From Gymnorhina tibicen (lineage: Eukaryota; Chordata; Aves; Passeriformes; Artamidae), in NCBI GenBank assembly GCA_013399875.1, contig VXAZ01006875.1, positions 62,001-126,000 of the forward strand: a DNA stretch of 64,000 bases, written 5' to 3'. Each line of letters begins with the position of its first letter. Positions within the stretch are counted from its first letter, which is position 1. A program made the translations under genes and the position numbers. This document shows positions 61,262 through 64,000 of the stretch, one piece after another. Below the pieces are notes generated by a model. The model made no database searches. It saw only the letters and a list, made by a program, of their open reading frames with translations, and was not told where the DNA came from.

Positions 61262-61480
61262 ATAATCAGAGAATCACTGAGGCCGTAAAAGCTCTCTGAG
61301 ACCATGGAGTCCAACTGTTCCCCCAGCACTGCTCAGGCCACCACTGTCCCCAAGTGCAACATCCACACGTCCACTAAATCTCCCCAAACGGTGTCTTCAC
61401 CACTGCCTGTGGCAGGGCAAGAAATCTTTCGGGGAAGAAATTGTTCCTAATATGCAACCTAAACCTACCGACTCCCGCAT
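61262..61480 (-). mobile_element. CR1 retroposon 3' fragment, minus strand
   Basis: The complement reads TTCTTCCCCGAAAGATTTCT, CACAGGCAGTGGTGAAGACA and, at its end, AGTTGGACTCCATGGTCTCA and GTGATTCTCTGATT: the CR1 3' region. It abuts the CpG island. Confidence 0.85.
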
Positions 61481-61499
61481 CTGGCAGCTGCTCGTTTCT

Positions 61500-62800
61500 G
61501 GAAAGAAAGCCGAGGCGAGGCTGGCGGCGGGACGGCTGCGGGGGCAGCGCGGCGCCCACGCGGGTGCCGGCCGTGGGCGCGCCCCGGAGAGCGCCGGCCC
61601 GGCTCGCCCACCNNNNNNNNNNNNNNNNNNNNNNNNNNNNNNNNNNNNNNNNNNNNNNNNNNNNNNNNNNNNNNNNNNNNNNNNNNNNNNNNNNNNNNNN
61701 NNNNNNNNNNNNNNNNNNNNNNNNNNNNNNNNNNNNNNNNNNNNNNNNNNNNNNNNNNNNNNNNNNNNNNNNNNNNNNNNNNNNNNNNNNNNNNNNNNNN
61801 NNNNNNNNNNNNNNNNNNNNNNNNNNNNNNNNNNNNNNNNNNNNNNNNNNNNNNNNNNNNNNNNNNNNNNNNNNNNNNNNNNNNNNNNNNNNNNNNNNNN
61901 NNNNNNNNNNNNNNNNNNNNNNNNNNNNNNNNNNNNNNNNNNNNNNNNNNNNNNNNNNNNNNNNNNNNNNNNNNNNNNNNNNNNNNNNNNNNNNNNNNNN
62001 NNNNNNNNNNNNNNNNNNNNNNNNNNNNNNNNNNNNNNNNNNNNNNNNNNNNNNNNNNNNNNNNNNNNNNNNNNNNNNNNNNNNNNNNNNNNNNNNNNNN
62101 NNNNNNNNNNNNNNNNNNNNNNNNNNNNNNNNNNNNNNNNNNNNNNNNNNNNNNNNNNNNNNNNNNNNNNNNNNNNNNNNNNNNNNNNNNNNNNNNNNNN
62201 NNNNNNNNNNNNNNNNNNNNNNNNNNNNNNNNNNNNNNNNNNNNNNNNNNNNNNNNNNNNNNNNNNNNNNNNNNNNNNNNNNNNNNNNNNNNNNNNNNNN
62301 NNNNNNNNNNNNNNNNNNNNNNNNNNNNNNNNNNNNNNNNNNNNNNNNNNNNNNNNNNNNNNNNNNNNNNNNNNNNNNNNNNNNNNNNNNNNNNNNNNNN
62401 NNNNNNNNNNNNNNNNNNNNNNNNNNNNNNNNNNNNNNNNNNNNNNNNNNNNNNNNNNNNNNNNNNNNNNNNNGGACGGGGACGGGGCCCGGGCCCGGAC
62501 CGCCAGTGACTCGGCGGCCCCGCGTGGAGCGGAGCGGGTCGAAGCCCGTCCCGTCCCGTCCCGGGCACCGGGAGTGCCCCGCGCCCCGCCCCTCAGCCCC
62601 CATTGGCGGCGGTGCCGCCGGGGCGGGGCGATGCCGGGGAGCGGCGCCGGCGGGGGCGGCCGGGGAGCGGTGAGGCCGGGACCGGGGGGCGGCGGGGCTC
62701 AGCGCCGAGCGGAGTCTGGGCACAACAACGACGGGGCGTCCCGCTGTCACCGGCCGCGGTGTGACAGTAGAGAACCCCCGGGCTTGCGGGACCTTGTTCC
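61500..62800. promoter_or_regulatory. CpG island with large gap, likely EDA2R promoter
   Basis: Very GC- and CpG-rich on both sides of the gap. On the minus strand GCCAATGGGGG (CCAAT box, about 62600) lies by GGGGCGGGGCG GC boxes (about 62580-62595 and 62620-62630). The EDA2R coding exon 1 has an acceptor just before its ATG, so an upstream non-coding exon is required and this is the only island to the right. It could also serve a plus-strand gene beyond the window. Confidence 0.5.
61613..62473. other. assembly gap (861 N)
   Basis: Unresolved bases in the middle of the CpG island. Open frames that run through the N block here are artefacts. Confidence 0.97.
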
Positions 62801-62919
62801 CGAAGACCTGGGGTTGTCCGGCACCTCAGGTGTGGGCTGGAGCCCCGGGCCCGGCCGCCCCTCGGCGGAATGTCGAGGAAAGGAATAATCTCACCGGTTC
62901 CGACTGCGGCTGTGCCCCG

Positions 62920-62985
62920 CAGTGTGTGTGCAATGTGTGCACAGTGTGTACTGTGTGTGCAGTGTGTGTATCGTGTGTGTGGGCA
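62920..62985. repeat. imperfect TG-rich repeat
   Basis: Units such as GTGTGTGCAATGTGTGCACA and GTGTACTGTGTGTGCAGTGT form a short degenerate TG array at the right edge of the CpG island. Confidence 0.75.
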
Positions 62986-63604
62986 GCACACACCGGGCAC
63001 GGCCGGCCCCGGAACACAGGGGCTTCTCCCAGGCTTAGCGTTAACGTCTCCCAGCCCTCACCGTGACTCACCCTCAGTCTCTGGGTGGCTCTGGGGAGCC
63101 GCACTGGAGGTATCCTAAGATTGCCGTGCAATGACTGACTCTACCACAGTGTGAACCAAACTGCTGTGTGGAACTGAACCTCCTTGCGCAGGGGGAGTTG
63201 ATTTTCCCAGTGACAGCCCTTAGTGCTCCCCCATTCAGTGTGCTGTCCCCGAGCTGTTGCTCCTCAGTCCAGACCCAGGCCCACAACAGGGCGCTGCTGC
63301 CTTCCTGCTGCCTTCCTGACCTCCTGGAGAGGCAGGATGGGCAGTCAGTGCTGCTCATTTCTGTGCGCTGGCCCATACTGGTTGCTGCGCCAGGATGAGT
63401 ATCTGAACTGTGCTTGGGTTTAAACCTGTTATTTTGGGGCATGGTCCCCATTTCTCTCTCTTTCCTTTCAAAACTGAAGAACTGTCATTCTAGCCAATGC
63501 TTTTGAGAACTCTCTTCAGCTCCCCACTGTCACTGTGTAGCAGCTTCAACAGAAGCCAGACTGTCAGGTTGGAATAACTGAAAGGATTTAGTGAAGTTCT
63601 GTTA

Positions 63605-64000
63605 AGCAGTCAACTTCACAAAATTATTATGGTTGGAAAAGGCTTTTAAGAACATTGAATCCAAATGTTAACCCGGCACCCACCATGTTAACTGCTAAAC
63701 AATGCCCCCAAGTGCCACACCACACTCATTTTGAACACCTCCAGGGATGGTGATTCCATCAGTGCCTTGGGCAGCCTGTGTCTGACCACTTCCCAGGGAA
63801 GAAGTTTTCCCTCATATCCAACCTGAACCTCCCCTGGTGCAACCTGGGTCTGTTTCCTCTCATCCTGTCCCTTGTTCCCTGGGAGCAGAGCCCGACCGCC
63901 CTGGCTGTACTCTCCTGTCAGGGAGTTGTGCAGAGCCAGAAGGTCCCCCCCTGAGCTTTCTTTTCTCCAGGCTAAGCCGCCCTAGCTCCCTCAGCCGCTC
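63605..64000 (-). mobile_element. CR1 retroposon, minus strand, cut by window edge
   Basis: The complement begins GAGCGGCTGAGGGAGCTAGG and goes on through GAGGAAACAGACCCAGGTTG, GAAAACTTCTTCCCTGGGAA and CATCCCTGGAGGTGTTCAAA, the well-known CR1 3' end. The element continues beyond 64000. Between 62990 and 63600 nothing else is recognised. Confidence 0.92.

Noticed and set aside
61374..62888. Very long open frames (367-478 codons) on both strands
   Set aside because: They exist only because the 861-base N block cannot contain stop codons; the real flanks are CR1 and CpG-island sequence.

Overview
This is a vertebrate nuclear window, almost certainly from a songbird (passerine). Split exons with GT/AG borders, CR1 retroposon 3' ends and CpG islands point to a bird. 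A tRNA-Ile-derived SINE with a CR1-like tail at about 51.34-51.47 kb looks like TguSINE1, a family I know only from passerines. There are two assembly gaps (31260-31268 and 61613-62473) plus isolated N bases at 30974 and 59166. Coding density is low, and most short open frames are chance or antisense shadows of real exons.

Layout. 1-4726: the last four coding exons of a GPR83-like class A receptor on the plus strand (receptor A), cut by the left edge. 4727-30560: about 26 kb of non-coding DNA holding a CR1 remnant, a gene-less CpG islet at 9.7-10.1 kb, two diverged copies of an unknown repeat near 15.0 and 16.5 kb, and an unexplained coding-like stretch on the minus strand at 21.9-22.6 kb. 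30560-31620: a CpG island made largely of a GC-rich minisatellite. 32026-38364: a second, complete GPR83-like receptor in four exons (receptor B, 412 residues), with a 3' UTR to about 39.04 kb. 39-48.6 kb: non-coding, with LTR-like sequences. 48.6-57.04 kb: a minus-strand gene recognised as EDA2R (XEDAR), rebuilt as seven coding exons and 444 residues with a long 3' UTR. 57-61.2 kb: non-coding. 61.3-62.9 kb: a CR1 copy followed by a gapped CpG island, the likely EDA2R promoter. 63.6-64.0 kb: a CR1 element running off the right edge.

How the genes relate. From memory of mammalian maps, GPR83 lies near HEPHL1 on human 11q21, while HEPH and EDA2R lie together on Xq12, with the GPCR genes Gpr165 and Pgr15l between them in rodents (GPR165P in human). 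Two tandem GPR83-like receptors beside EDA2R match that X-linked block, so they are more likely the bird counterparts of Gpr165/Pgr15l than GPR83 itself. This is inference and was not checked against a database. EDA2R is not expected to work with the receptors; the link is positional.

The most interesting points are the death-domain-like C-terminus encoded by the last EDA2R exon, which human XEDAR lacks; the pair of GPR83-like receptors with different tails; and the unidentified coding-like element at 22 kb.
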